Positions 7,329-15,232 of a stretch of 24,881 bases of DNA are shown here, one piece after another. The notes beneath the pieces are model-generated. The model did not search any database and was not told the origin of the DNA. It worked only from the letters and a program-made list of their open reading frames with translations. The DNA comes from CAITNM01 sp964446295 (GTDB lineage Bacteria; Pseudomonadota; Alphaproteobacteria; Paracaedibacterales; CAITNM01): contig CAYUNR010000019.1 in assembly GCA_964446295.1 (NCBI GenBank), positions 1 to 24,881 of the forward strand, given 5' to 3'. The position numbers and the translations under genes are program-made. Position 1 is the first letter of the stretch. Every line of letters begins with the position of its first letter.

Positions 7329-7681
7329 GACATGCTTAGAATTGTTTTCACCAGTTGATGAAAGTTTTTAACCGTACTTAAAATTGCATCATGCTCAAGC
7401 ACATTTTTTGACATCTCTAGCATTTCCATTTCCCTAGAAATTTCTGTTTTTGTATTAATAGAATCATCAGCACCAAGTCTTAATGTTCTGACCGTTGGAC
7501 CATCTTTGGTTGGTATAGCTCCATGGCGCTTTAAAATCTGTCCAAATGAACGCATTTCTTTGCGCGTTGCTCCCTTAATATCAGAATGCGCAATGTTTTG
7601 TGCCATAAGGTTCGATCTAGCACTCAGCCAAGTAAGCCGGTGGTTAAGAAGCAATGAGAGTTTATCGTCAAACAGACTCAT
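7316..7681 (-). CDS. flgB: Flagellar basal-body rod protein FlgB
   Basis: Proximal rod protein of the flagellar basal body. ATG 7681 gives 121 residues (MSLFDDKLSLLLNHRLTWL). The N-terminal motif is SARSNLMAQNIAHSD, a variant of the usual NIANADTPGYKA, so it is divergent but recognisable. The C-terminal EMEMLEMSKNVLEHDAILS and LVKTILSMSQGG follow the family pattern. A TTG five codons upstream is less likely because it has no spaced ribosome site. It is the first gene of the minus-strand run that continues through flgC and rubrerythrin, and is divergent from csrA. Confidence 0.88.
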   Translation of the reverse strand: MSLFDDKLSLLLNHRLTWLSARSNLMAQNIAHSDIKGATRKEMRSFGQILKRHGAIPTKDGPTVRTLRLGADDSINTKTEISREMEMLEMSKNVLEHDAILSTVKNFHQLVKTILSMSQGG

Positions 7682-7761
7682 ACAAAAAATCTTCAAATTC
7701 CTACTATGTATAATAAAAAAAATTGTTTAACATTTAATTAAATTTATAAGAATGAGTAGGT
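7682..7761. promoter_or_regulatory. AT-rich divergent flgB/csrA control region
   Basis: This 80-bp gap drives genes in both directions. On the plus strand TATAAT lies at 7709-7714 without a good -35, and a second TTGTTT with TATAAG at 16 bp sits closer to csrA but would leave almost no leader. No convincing minus-strand promoter was found. Confidence 0.4.
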
Positions 7762-8004
7762 ATGCTGAGTCTCAGTCGCAAAGTTGGCGAATCAATTATT
7801 ATTAATGATGATATTGTCTGCACAGTCCTAGAAATAAATGGACGCATTGTAAAACTTGGGTTCGAATACCCCAGCACTTCATCTGTTCTACGCCAAGAAT
7901 TATATGAACGTATAAAACAGGAAAATAAAGCCGCTAGCGAAAATGTAGAAGCAGTTAGCGAAGCTATAAAGCTTCCACAGAAAATTCGCGTTGGGGAAAA
8001 GTAG
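7762..8004 (+). CDS. csrA: CsrA/RsmA translational regulator
   Basis: Dimeric RNA-binding protein that represses or stabilises mRNAs by binding GGA motifs near ribosome sites. It has 80 residues. The N-terminus MLSLSRKVGESIIINDDI and segment GFEYPSTSSVLRQELYERI match CsrA. L4 and R44, key RNA contacts in the family, are conserved. The region after residue 55 is a non-conserved tail. The start is ATG 7762 with GAGTAGG just upstream. Its position beside flagellar rod genes suggests control of motility, as in other bacteria. Its stop is 2 bp from the stop of the convergent small exported protein, leaving no room for a terminator. Confidence 0.93.
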   Translation: MLSLSRKVGESIIINDDIVCTVLEINGRIVKLGFEYPSTSSVLRQELYERIKQENKAASENVEAVSEAIKLPQKIRVGEK

Positions 8005-8006
8005 CT

Positions 8007-8417
8007 TTAGCGAGCTTCACCCCAAGGAACAAAAGAAATAGGTGTGCTTACAACTACTGGTCGTGAATTTTTGTGTAGAAAACCAGAAATTCCTTCAACC
8101 ATCTCTTCATCTGATTGAATTACTGAAACCATGTTTATTAACTCTTCCGTAGATGTTGAATTAGAGATAACCTCGCTCAAAATACGACAAACTGAATCAT
8201 GTATCTGAAAGATATTCATGTTTTGTAGATCGCCCCGAGAAAAAGAGTAATTAAAAATTGTTCTATCAAGAGTTGAACGAAAACCCAAACGATACTGACT
8301 TTCAAAAAAACATTCAATTTTTGGAGATTTTTGAGTCTCGACTACCCCTTCATTTTCGCCCATCCCCATCAATTGACTGACTACTAATACTAAAAAGCTT
8401 AAAAATAAAATTTTCAT
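8007..8417 (-). CDS. Small exported protein of unknown function downstream of nuoB
   Basis: I do not recognise this family. ATG 8417 has a good ribosome site (GAGGAG, 4 nt upstream) and gives 136 residues starting MKILFLSFLVLVVSQLMG, a clear signal peptide or N-terminal membrane anchor. The mature part is about 115 residues, has two Cys (in ECFFES and VCRIL), ends PWGEAR, and shows mixed helix without repeats. A longer frame starting at 8552 overlaps nuoB and is unlikely. It sits 16 nt after nuoB, so it is presumably co-transcribed with nuoAB where nuoC would normally be. Confidence 0.7.
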   Translation of the reverse strand: MKILFLSFLVLVVSQLMGMGENEGVVETQKSPKIECFFESQYRLGFRSTLDRTIFNYSFSRGDLQNMNIFQIHDSVCRILSEVISNSTSTEELINMVSVIQSDEEMVEGISGFLHKNSRPVVVSTPISFVPWGEAR

Positions 8418-8433
8418 ACATCTCCTCTTTTGT

Positions 8434-8973
8434 TTAACGAATTTTACCCGTGATTTTTTGCTGCAATAACATAATACCATAAAACAATGCTTCAGCCGTT
8501 GGTGGGCAGCCAGGAACGTAGACATCAACAGGAATAATTCTATCACACCCACGTGTTACAGAGTACGAATAATGATAATACCCACCACCATTAGCGCAAC
8601 TTCCCATAGAAATAACCCAACGTGGTTCTGGCATTTGATCGTAAACTCTGCGTAACGCTGGTGCCATTTTGTTCGTCAAAGTTCCCGCCACAATCATGAC
8701 GTCTGCCTGCCTAGGGCTCGGCCTGAAAACAAGACCAAACCTATCAAGATCATAACGGCTTGCCGCACTATGCATCATCTCTACGGCACAACAAGCCAGA
8801 CCAAAAGTCATTGGCCACAAAGAACCACTCTGGGCCCATGCCGCCACCTGGTCAAGCTTCGTTAGAATATAACCCTTGTTTGAAATTTCTTCAGTAAGGG
8901 ACTGAAAAATCTCTTTTTCATTTTGTAAAGCATGCGGCAAATAAGCTTTTAAATCTTCAAGTCTTGTTGTCAT
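8434..8973 (-). CDS. nuoB: NADH-quinone oxidoreductase subunit B (NuoB)
   Basis: Peripheral-arm subunit of respiratory complex I carrying cluster N2, the last Fe-S centre before quinone. In 179 residues the four cluster ligands are C61 and C62 (GLACCAVE), C126 (GSCANGGG) and C156 (VPGCPP). The core closely resembles mitochondrial NDUFS7, including SLWPMTFG, RYDLDRFG and PSPRQADVMIVAGTLTNKMAP. R84 in FGLVFR matches the arginine that, as I recall, is hydroxylated in NDUFS7. The N-terminal about 45 residues are unlike other families. It starts 3 nt after nuoA. No nuoC follows. Confidence 0.97.
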   Translation of the reverse strand: MTTRLEDLKAYLPHALQNEKEIFQSLTEEISNKGYILTKLDQVAAWAQSGSLWPMTFGLACCAVEMMHSAASRYDLDRFGLVFRPSPRQADVMIVAGTLTNKMAPALRRVYDQMPEPRWVISMGSCANGGGYYHYSYSVTRGCDRIIPVDVYVPGCPPTAEALFYGIMLLQQKITGKIR

Positions 8974-8976
8974 ACA

Positions 8977-9348
8977 TTACCGCCAATCAAGCGCACCCTT
9001 TCGCCATTCGTATACAAAACCAATGGTTAGAATCCCCAGAAAAATCATCATTGACCAAAAGCCTGGCCACCCAATATATTCCAGCGATATTGCCCAAGGG
9101 AACAAAAACGCTATTTCCAAATCAAAAATAATAAAAAGAATCGCTACTAAATAAAATTGCACATCAAACTGTCGACGCGCATTTTTTCCAGGTGCATCAA
9201 ATGAATCAAAACCGCATTCGTATGGAGCATTTTTTTGTGCATAAGGATTACGCTTGCTACGCATCCAAGATATTCCCAATAACAATGCAGCAAAACCAAA
9301 TGCCACAGCAAAAAAAACTAAAATAGGAAAATATGCATCAAGTGCCAT
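8977..9348 (-). CDS. nuoA: NADH-quinone oxidoreductase subunit A (NuoA)
   Basis: Membrane subunit of complex I next to the quinone site. ATG 9348 gives 123 residues, the normal length. Three membrane helices lie at about 6-27, 63-82 and 90-111. The conserved loop is NAPYECGFDSFD, followed by FDVQFYLVAILFIIFDLEIAF. The family's loop Cys (YECG) is present. An upstream in-frame TTG at 9405 would add 19 unmatched residues. First gene of the nuoAB unit, divergent from fmt. Confidence 0.95.
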   Translation of the reverse strand: MALDAYFPILVFFAVAFGFAALLLGISWMRSKRNPYAQKNAPYECGFDSFDAPGKNARRQFDVQFYLVAILFIIFDLEIAFLFPWAISLEYIGWPGFWSMMIFLGILTIGFVYEWRKGALDWR

Positions 9349-9424
9349 GGCTAAGTCTCTGGCTTTATTGTGATTTATTCTACGCGAAACATCTGAAATT
9401 ACCAAGACGCATAAATGTTTTTCT

Positions 9425-9452
9425 TTGCTGACGCCTGGTTGAACATTATACT
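9425..9452 (+). promoter_or_regulatory. Candidate fmt promoter overlapping the nuoA -10
   Basis: Plus strand TTGCTG (9425-9430), 16 bp, TATACT (9447-9452). On the minus strand the same bases contain a consensus TATAAT (9450-9445), a likely nuoA -10 with a weak -35 and a leader of about 90 nt. A second plus-strand pair (TTGAAC 9439-9444, TATTCA 9462-9467) is also possible. No ribosome site is visible before the fmt ATG. Confidence 0.4.
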
Positions 9453-9478
9453 AAAGACAAATATTCAATAAAAAAACA

Positions 9479-10417
9479 ATGACTAAAATTATATTTATGG
9501 GCACTCCAGAATTTGCCCTTTACCCCTTACGAGCTTTGGTGAAAGCTGGCTATTCAGTTATAGCTGTGTATACGCAACCTCCCCGACCAAAGGGAAGAGG
9601 ACATGCAGAAACCTTATCGCCTGTGCATCAGTTTGCACAAGAGCAAAATATTCCTGTGTACACACCTGTAGCCCTGAAATCACAAGAAGAACAGGAAAAA
9701 TTTGCTCTGCTAAATGCCGATATAGCCATTGTCGCTGCTTATGGTCTATTGCTCCCCAAACAAATTCTAGACGCCCCAAAACTAGGTTGCATTAATATCC
9801 ATGCATCGTTACTGCCACGCTGGAGAGGTGCCGCTCCCATTCACAGAGCTATTGAAGCAGGTGATACAGAAACAGGCATTACAATTATGCAAATGGACGA
9901 AGGCCTAGACACTGGTGCTATGCTTCTTATTAAAAAAATTCCTGTTGAAAGCGCTGATACAAGCCAAACGCTCCATGATAAAATGCTAACGCTTGGAACA
10001 GAGTCATTACTTGAAGCTTTGCCAAAAATTATTTTAAAGAAAATTGAATCAACAGCTCAACTTTTTGATGGAGTTACTTATGCCCATAAGCTCAAGAAGG
10101 AAGAAAGTACCCTGAATTTTGACTCAGACGCCGATACAATTTTACGAAAAATTCGTGCCTTAACACCTTGGCCTGGCACCACTGCAATTCTTGACGGAGA
10201 AATCATAAAAGTCATAGAAGCTGCAAAAGTAGCGAATATTGGCGTCTATCCAGCAGGAACTTGGATTGTCACAAATGACCATAAGTTGATAATTTCTTGC
10301 AAAAAAGGGGCAATACAGCTTAAAATACTGCAAAGGTCTGGATCTAAACCTGTTTCGTGCAGTGATTTTTTAAATGGATACCGGGGCACAAATATCATTT
10401 TTGAAAATACAATTTAA
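9479..10417 (+). CDS. fmt: Methionyl-tRNA formyltransferase
   Basis: Formylates initiator Met-tRNA using 10-formyl-tetrahydrofolate. It has 312 residues, normal length. The N-terminal formyltransferase domain begins IIFMGTPEFA, and the active-site triad is visible as N106, H108 (CINIHAS) and D144 (EGLDTG), with SLLPRWRGAAPI at 110-121. A C-terminal OB-like domain follows (ALTPWPGTTAIL). The usual partner def is not adjacent. The stop codon overlaps the ribosome site of the RNase J gene nine bases downstream. Confidence 0.97.
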   Translation: MTKIIFMGTPEFALYPLRALVKAGYSVIAVYTQPPRPKGRGHAETLSPVHQFAQEQNIPVYTPVALKSQEEQEKFALLNADIAIVAAYGLLLPKQILDAPKLGCINIHASLLPRWRGAAPIHRAIEAGDTETGITIMQMDEGLDTGAMLLIKKIPVESADTSQTLHDKMLTLGTESLLEALPKIILKKIESTAQLFDGVTYAHKLKKEESTLNFDSDADTILRKIRALTPWPGTTAILDGEIIKVIEAAKVANIGVYPAGTWIVTNDHKLIISCKKGAIQLKILQRSGSKPVSCSDFLNGYRGTNIIFENTI

Positions 10418-10426
10418 GGAATTTCC

Positions 10427-12085
10427 GTGTTAAACACTCCTAAAAAGACTAATTTCTGGTTTTTACCACTTGGTGGAGCCGGCGAAATCGGTATGAATCT
10501 TAACCTCTTTGGTCATAATAATGAATGGATTATTGTAGATTGTGGCATTACTTTCGGTGACCGTTTAGGCATTGATATTATTATGCCAGATCCATCCGCC
10601 ATACTAGAGCACGCTGATAGCATTAAAGCACTAGTGTTAACCCATGCTCATGAAGATCATCTTGGAGCAGTTCCTTATTTATGGCCTTATTTAAAATGCC
10701 CAGTTTATGCGACGCCATTTACTGCTCAAATATTGCGTCAAAAACTAGAAGAAAAGTCTTGGGCAAAGCAAGTAAAAATCATTGAAGTGCCTCTCTCTGG
10801 CAGAGTGCAAATTGGTTCATTTGATGTTGAATATATTACTTTAACGCACTCAATTCCTGAGCCAAATGCGTTAGCAATTCGAACAGAACTAGGCTGCGTA
10901 TTGCATACAGGCGACTGGAAAATTGACCCCCAGCCACTTTTGGGCGAAGCAACAAATGAAAATCGCTTAAAAGAAATCGGAAAAGAAGGTGTTCTAGCTT
11001 TAATTTGTGACTCAACCAATGTATTCGATGAAGGATCAACCGGATCAGAAGGTGACGTACGCGACGAATTTGAAAAACTAATAGATCAAATTCCAAATGG
11101 TCGTATTGTTGCTTGTTGTTTTTCTTCAAACGTTGCCCGCGTAGAATCTATTGCTCATGCTGCTCACAAAAATGGTAGAAAAGTTGCATTGCTGGGCCGT
11201 TCACTTGAAAAAATGATCCGCGCCGCAACGCTTACCGGCTATTTGAAAGAACTACCAGGTTTTATACCGGCAGAACAAGCCATGGATATGCCACGCGATA
11301 AAGTATTATTCATAAGCACTGGTTCACAAGGTGAATACCGTTCCGCACTAGCGCGAGTTTCTCAACGTGATCACCAAACAGTATCGCTCGATGAAGGTGA
11401 TACAGTCATATTCTCTTCCAGGGTTATTCCAGGAAATGAACGCACCATTTCAGCTATGCAGAATCGCTTAATTCATCAGGGCATTCGGATTATTACTTCT
11501 CATGAAAAAGCAGTGCACGTGTCGGGACACCCTGCTCAAGAAGATTTAAAATCTATGTACAAGTGGATAAAACCTCAATCACTAATCCCAGTACACGGTG
11601 AAGCGCGCCACATGCATGCCCAAGCAGAACTTGGATTAGCAAATGGCATCAAACAAGCACTAGTACCTTCTAATGGCACTCTTATTGAGCTATCTGGCAG
11701 GGCCCCTAAGATAATTGATACCGTAGATTCTGGACGTTGGGGTATTGATGGAAAATGCTTAGTTAATATGCAAAGCCTTATCTTAAAAGAACGTCAGAAA
11801 ATTTCCATTCAGGGTGTTATTTTCTTAAGTATTCCTATTGATGATATTTATCAAATGCAAGGCACACCTGTAGTAAGCTCTTCCGGTGTTGTAGAGCCAG
11901 GCGAAGAAGCGCAAAAATTGCAAGAAGATATACAAAATATAGTTCGTCGCACAATGCGGAACAACCTAGGCAAAGAAAAAAACTATATCGAAGCAGTACA
12001 ACGCGCCGTCAAACAAGAATGTAATCAGCGCTTTGGTAAAAAACCAATCACTGAAGTACATTTTGTAAAAAACGAGTCATTTTAG
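10427..12085 (+). CDS. rnj: Ribonuclease J (metallo-beta-lactamase/beta-CASP RNase)
   Basis: Exo/endoribonuclease for mRNA decay and rRNA maturation, widespread in alphaproteobacteria. In 552 residues the start PLGGAGEIGMNLNL is typical. Zinc ligands include H73, H75, D77 and H78 (THAHEDHLGA), H141 (THSIPE region), and H160/D163 (HTGDWKID). The beta-CASP region has SSRVIPGNER, then VSGHPAQEDLK and PVHGEARHM. The C-terminal domain is shorter than in Firmicutes. GTG start at 10427 is supported by AAGGA seven bases upstream inside the fmt stop. A hairpin follows the gene. Confidence 0.95.
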   Translation: MLNTPKKTNFWFLPLGGAGEIGMNLNLFGHNNEWIIVDCGITFGDRLGIDIIMPDPSAILEHADSIKALVLTHAHEDHLGAVPYLWPYLKCPVYATPFTAQILRQKLEEKSWAKQVKIIEVPLSGRVQIGSFDVEYITLTHSIPEPNALAIRTELGCVLHTGDWKIDPQPLLGEATNENRLKEIGKEGVLALICDSTNVFDEGSTGSEGDVRDEFEKLIDQIPNGRIVACCFSSNVARVESIAHAAHKNGRKVALLGRSLEKMIRAATLTGYLKELPGFIPAEQAMDMPRDKVLFISTGSQGEYRSALARVSQRDHQTVSLDEGDTVIFSSRVIPGNERTISAMQNRLIHQGIRIITSHEKAVHVSGHPAQEDLKSMYKWIKPQSLIPVHGEARHMHAQAELGLANGIKQALVPSNGTLIELSGRAPKIIDTVDSGRWGIDGKCLVNMQSLILKERQKISIQGVIFLSIPIDDIYQMQGTPVVSSSGVVEPGEEAQKLQEDIQNIVRRTMRNNLGKEKNYIEAVQRAVKQECNQRFGKKPITEVHFVKNESF

Positions 12086-12127
12086 AAAGCTACTGAGAGG
12101 CACCTATATTCTAGTGGATAACCATTA

Positions 12128-12150
12128 CTGGTGCAGTATATATGCACCAG
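12128..12150. terminator. Perfect 8-bp hairpin between convergent genes
   Basis: CTGGTGCA (12128-12135), loop GTATATA, TGCACCAG (12143-12150). It lies between the convergent RNase J and DUF3501 genes and can serve both strands. Neither side has a proper T tract (plus-strand tail CTTATTGCATTTT), so it is a plausible but imperfect intrinsic terminator, or a 3'-end stabilising hairpin. Confidence 0.6.
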
Positions 12151-12167
12151 CTTATTGCATTTTCATA

Positions 12168-12764
12168 TTAATTCATCGCCTCAAAATCTGCCTTCAAACT
12201 ATCCTTTAAAGCTAATGAAACACTTGCTTTGAATGAATAATAAGGATGATTAATCATAAGGTAAGACTCTTCGCTTAAAAATGTACTAACCTTGTCAGCA
12301 GGCACCAACCATTTCAAAAAATGCACTGCAGATGTTTTGTGATCAGTCTCACGATTTCTCTCTTCCGTCGGGTCAATACTGAACGCTGGAATTGTTGCAT
12401 TTGGCAATTGAAACATGATGTGCTGATCAATACCAAATAATTGACTCAGCACAACTTTTCTGCGGACCTCATCATCAATTTCAATCATCATTGTTGCCGA
12501 TATTTCATAGCCTTTTTCACATCTACCTGGAATCATGGGATTATAGGCAGAAAGCTCATCTGCTACTTGTTCCTCACCACCCTTTTCAATACGAAGCATT
12601 TCTTGAATTTGCCACCATATTGTTTGAGTGTTTTCAAAATAAAAAGTAACATCAGGGCCTACGGCAACCCGACGGTTCTTTTTTAGCTGCAAAATTTCTT
12701 GTTTTTTTGAAGAACGAATTTGTTCAAAAGTTTGCAGAGGCAAAATGTCAGCGTGTGTTAACAT
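12168..12764 (-). CDS. DUF3501 family protein
   Basis: A 198-residue cytoplasmic protein of the DUF3501 family. Diagnostic parts are KKNRRVAVGPDVTFYFEN (near the N-terminus), a Q-I-Q-E-M-L-R-I-E segment, DELSAYNPMIPG, and TSAVHFLKWLVP. In other proteobacteria I recall this family beside rubrerythrin and heterodisulfide-reductase-like Fe-S proteins, suggesting a redox or iron role; its biochemistry is unknown. ATG 12764 is chosen because TAGGA lies eight bases upstream. It follows the mscS-like gene by 17 nt on the same strand and is probably co-transcribed. Confidence 0.88.
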   Translation of the reverse strand: MLTHADILPLQTFEQIRSSKKQEILQLKKNRRVAVGPDVTFYFENTQTIWWQIQEMLRIEKGGEEQVADELSAYNPMIPGRCEKGYEISATMMIEIDDEVRRKVVLSQLFGIDQHIMFQLPNATIPAFSIDPTEERNRETDHKTSAVHFLKWLVPADKVSTFLSEESYLMINHPYYSFKASVSLALKDSLKADFEAMN

Positions 12765-12781
12765 AACCAAAATCCTAGTTT

Positions 12782-13864
12782 TTAATTCTCAAGCATCACG
12801 TTAGCAAATTTTGGCGCTGGAATCTTACATTCTTTCATTTTCATAAAAAGCTGTTTGCGAAATTCTTGCCCAAACAGATCATAAGGATCAGGTTTTATAC
12901 GCATACATGCTTTAACATAAATAGCAGTTTCTGTTATCGAAAAAATCCCCTTAATTTCAATATCACCAATAATTTCATCTCTCCATTCATCGCTAGCTTT
13001 CAATTTGCTAAAAACGTTAGAATAGATCTCTTCGACTTTTTCTATATCAGCTTCATGACTAACTGGCACAACAATACTGCATACTGAATAATCCCTGGAG
13101 AGGTTAATCAGACTGCTTATTTCAGAAAATGAAACTACCTGCATTGTTCCATTGCTGTGACGAAATTCAATAGACCTAAGCGACATCCCTTCGATTGTCC
13201 CAATATTCCCATTTATCTCAACAATCTCACCTACAGAAACAATCCCTTCAAATAAGGTTAGGATCCCCGAAATAATATCCTTTACCAAGGTTTGAGCACC
13301 GATTGAAATAGCCAAACCTAGAACGCCGAAGCTATAGATAATTGGCATAATATCAACGCCAATTTCAGCAAGCACAATCAGCAATGTAATGCATATCAAC
13401 ACCCAATGAAGAATTGAATTTAAAATAGGACCTGCAGTATTCGCCAAAGCTTGTGAATCAGAGTACTTCTGATGCTTATAGGTACGTTTCACCACTGAAT
13501 TAACAAAACTATTAGTAAAGCGGTTCGTTACTTTCCACATCACAGCAAAAATTATTAATATTACTCCTAGGCGACCGAGCAAAAGACCTAAACTTACAAG
13601 GCTTTCAACTTTCCACAAATTTTGTAAGTCTTTGATTTTATAATTGCTTACAATTTTTTGAGCAACCACATCGTCAATGTCCACATCAGTTACAAGCTTT
13701 TGTCCGCTTTTGATTTTTACGTAATCCGGATTTGCCGTTATAGCCGGTGATTTTCCATGAGAAATTGTATTTTTTTGATAAGATACATTTAGTGGTGTCG
13801 TATTTTCACCCTTTTGGGCAACACACAAACAAGTAAAAGTAATACAAACTAGAAATTTCCACAT
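12782..13864 (-). CDS. MscS-family small-conductance mechanosensitive channel
   Basis: Inner-membrane channel that gates under hypo-osmotic stress. It has about 360 residues. A signal peptide (1-17) is followed by a periplasmic region to about residue 85. Membrane helices lie at about 91-112 and 148-166, and the pore-lining third helix is at about 172-207 (LGLAISIGAQTLVKDIISGI). The beta domain then reads GIVSVGEIVEINGNIGTIEGMSLRSIEFR, the MscS consensus. The usual PN(G/S) motif of the beta domain is replaced by SFSEIS, a mild divergence. The start is ATG 13864 (a GTG directly upstream is also possible). Confidence 0.9.
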   Translation of the reverse strand: MWKFLVCITFTCLCVAQKGENTTPLNVSYQKNTISHGKSPAITANPDYVKIKSGQKLVTDVDIDDVVAQKIVSNYKIKDLQNLWKVESLVSLGLLLGRLGVILIIFAVMWKVTNRFTNSFVNSVVKRTYKHQKYSDSQALANTAGPILNSILHWVLICITLLIVLAEIGVDIMPIIYSFGVLGLAISIGAQTLVKDIISGILTLFEGIVSVGEIVEINGNIGTIEGMSLRSIEFRHSNGTMQVVSFSEISSLINLSRDYSVCSIVVPVSHEADIEKVEEIYSNVFSKLKASDEWRDEIIGDIEIKGIFSITETAIYVKACMRIKPDPYDLFGQEFRKQLFMKMKECKIPAPKFANVMLEN

Positions 13865-13892
13865 CACGCATTAAAAAATGAAGAACTACCTA

Positions 13893-13921
13893 ATTGTACT
13901 GGATATTCCCAAGTTTACCAA
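13893..13921 (-). promoter_or_regulatory. Sigma-70-like promoter for the mscS-DUF3501 unit
   Basis: Minus strand TTGGTA (13921-13916), exactly 17 bp, TACAAT (13898-13893). The leader would be about 20 nt to ATG 13864. On the plus strand the same gap has a consensus TTGACA at 13993-13998 without a good -10, a possible part of the promoter of the next gene. I see nothing else in 13865-14053. Confidence 0.5.
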
Positions 13922-14053
13922 TATCATGGCTTTTGTATGCTCATATAAATTAAGAGATTCTCAATTTGCTGCTACATTTTTGCATAAACCTTTTGACAAA
14001 AATTTAATTTCATGGCATTTCCAACTGATAGGTAAATTTTTTGAAGGAATAAA

Positions 14054-14353
14054 GTGGCTGAATTATCTTGGGGTGTAAAGCGTACATGTAATGGATGTAG
14101 TGCGCGGTTTTATGATCTTCGTAAGTCTCCGGCAATATGCCCGAAATGTGGAGCAACGTGTGAGGTTCACACAACTATACGTGGTAAACGTGAACGTGCA
14201 TCAGCAAAAGAGGTAGTGCTACCTTTGGATGATTTTGATTTAGCACTGGTAGATGGTGCCGATTCTGCTGTTGTTGATCCTGCTCTACTAGAAGAAGAGG
14301 AAGATCCTGGATTTGGAGATCTACCTGCTGATTTAGACGCAGACGTTCATTAA
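14054..14353 (+). CDS. TIGR02300-type CxxC/CxxC protein with acidic tail
   Basis: A 99-residue protein. Two Cys pairs, C12/C15 (TCNGCSARFYDL) and C29/C32 (ICPKCG), form a zinc-ribbon-like site. The string FYDL(R)KSP is the hallmark of the alphaproteobacterial TIGR02300 family of unknown function. From residue 57 the tail is strongly acidic (LEEEEDPGFGDLPADLDADVH), also typical. The GTG start at 14054 is supported by AAGGA six bases upstream. It is monocistronic, followed by a strong terminator shared with truA. Confidence 0.88.
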   Translation: MAELSWGVKRTCNGCSARFYDLRKSPAICPKCGATCEVHTTIRGKRERASAKEVVLPLDDFDLALVDGADSAVVDPALLEEEEDPGFGDLPADLDADVH

Positions 14354-14359
14354 AAATAT

Positions 14360-14385
14360 AATGGCCACTTAGAGTGGCCATTTTT
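14360..14385. terminator. Bidirectional intrinsic terminator
   Basis: ATGGCCACT (14361-14369), loop TAG, AGTGGCCAT (14373-14381), a perfect 9-bp stem, followed by TTTTT on the plus strand and, read on the minus strand, by an AT-rich tail containing TTTTT. It ends the CxxC gene, and its T tract overlaps the truA stop codon (14384-14386). Confidence 0.93.
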
Positions 14386-15127
14386 AATACCTTACTTGCG
14401 TAAGGGTTAATCCGTCAGGAGGAGCTGTTGCTCCTGCCTTTGTTCTATCTTTTTCATCACGAATTTTAATAAATTCATCTAAACTAATCATGCCAGCTCC
14501 AACGGCTTTCAGCGTGCCCATCATAATACGAACTTGATGATGCAAGAATGATGGCGCTTTGAGCTGAGCTGTAATCAGCTCTCCATGGCGTTTAATACTA
14601 AAACGCGAAAGTGTTTTAATTGGGCTTTTGCTTTGGCACTTGCTATCACGAAAAGAAGAAAAATCATAAGTACCTACAATGTGCTGTGCTGCCTCATGCA
14701 TCGCTTCTGCATTTAGTGGCCTTGCTACGTGCCAAACTTTTGCGTTCCAAACGCCAGGAGCTGTTCTGTTGAGAATGTCGTATTGGTATTCTCTTGAAGT
14801 GGCGCTGTAACGTGCGTGAAAATCTTGAGCAATTTCATCACATGCGATAACACTAAGACCTTTTTTGATCAAAAAATGGTTAAGTGCTACCTGAAGCCTG
14901 TATGAACTATGTGGATAATTTAAATCTGCATGGGCAACTTGACCTGTGGCATGAACGCCAGTGTCCGTTCTTCCTGCTCCATGAATAGTGACCGGATGTT
15001 TTACAAAAAAAACTAATTGGTCTTCTAATGTTTGCTGAACTGTTGGTTCAATTGGTTGACGCTGCCAACCAAAAAATTGTGAACCATCATATTCAAGGAT
15101 AAATCGATATCGTTTCAAGATACTCAA
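14384..15127 (-). CDS. truA: tRNA pseudouridine(38-40) synthase
   Basis: Converts uridines 38-40 of the tRNA anticodon stem-loop to pseudouridine. It has 247 residues. EYDGSQFFGWQRQ and the catalytic AGRTDTGVHA (nucleophile D55) are present, with FHARYSATSREYQY and the C-terminal LHHQVRIMMGTL. There is no ATG near the start. The frame must begin at TTG 15127 or at TTG 15118, and the latter gives MKRYRF, closer to most TruA N-termini. The gene lies 12 nt downstream of tRNA-Lys and may be read from its promoter. Confidence 0.95.
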   Translation of the reverse strand: MSILKRYRFILEYDGSQFFGWQRQPIEPTVQQTLEDQLVFFVKHPVTIHGAGRTDTGVHATGQVAHADLNYPHSSYRLQVALNHFLIKKGLSVIACDEIAQDFHARYSATSREYQYDILNRTAPGVWNAKVWHVARPLNAEAMHEAAQHIVGTYDFSSFRDSKCQSKSPIKTLSRFSIKRHGELITAQLKAPSFLHHQVRIMMGTLKAVGAGMISLDEFIKIRDEKDRTKAGATAPPDGLTLTQVRY

Positions 15128-15139
15128 GAGTCGTAAAAT

Positions 15140-15215
15140 TGGTGGGCCCTGAAGGATTCGAACCTTCGACCCCCTGATTAAAAGTCAGATGCTCTACCAA
15201 CTGAGCTAAGGGCCC
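15140..15215 (-). tRNA. tRNA-Lys (anticodon TTT)
   Basis: A 76-nt cloverleaf on the minus strand. The 7-bp acceptor stem is GGGCCCT with AGGGCCC, the D arm TTAGCTCAGTTGGTAGAGC, the anticodon stem CTGAC with loop CTTTTAA (anticodon TTT) and the T arm GGTTCGAATCC. Discriminator A is followed by a genome-encoded CCA (15142-15140). It is followed by truA, whose product acts on anticodon arms. Confidence 0.97.
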
Positions 15216-15232
15216 CAAATACTTACTCTATG

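Noticed and set aside
8007..8552. Longer 181-residue form of the small exported protein
   Set aside because: It would overlap nuoB by over 100 bases and hide the signal peptide; ATG 8417 has a good ribosome site.
13878..14078. 66-residue plus-strand open frame
   Set aside because: No ribosome site, no family resemblance, and it overlaps the start of the TIGR02300-type gene; its region holds the mscS promoter on the other strand.
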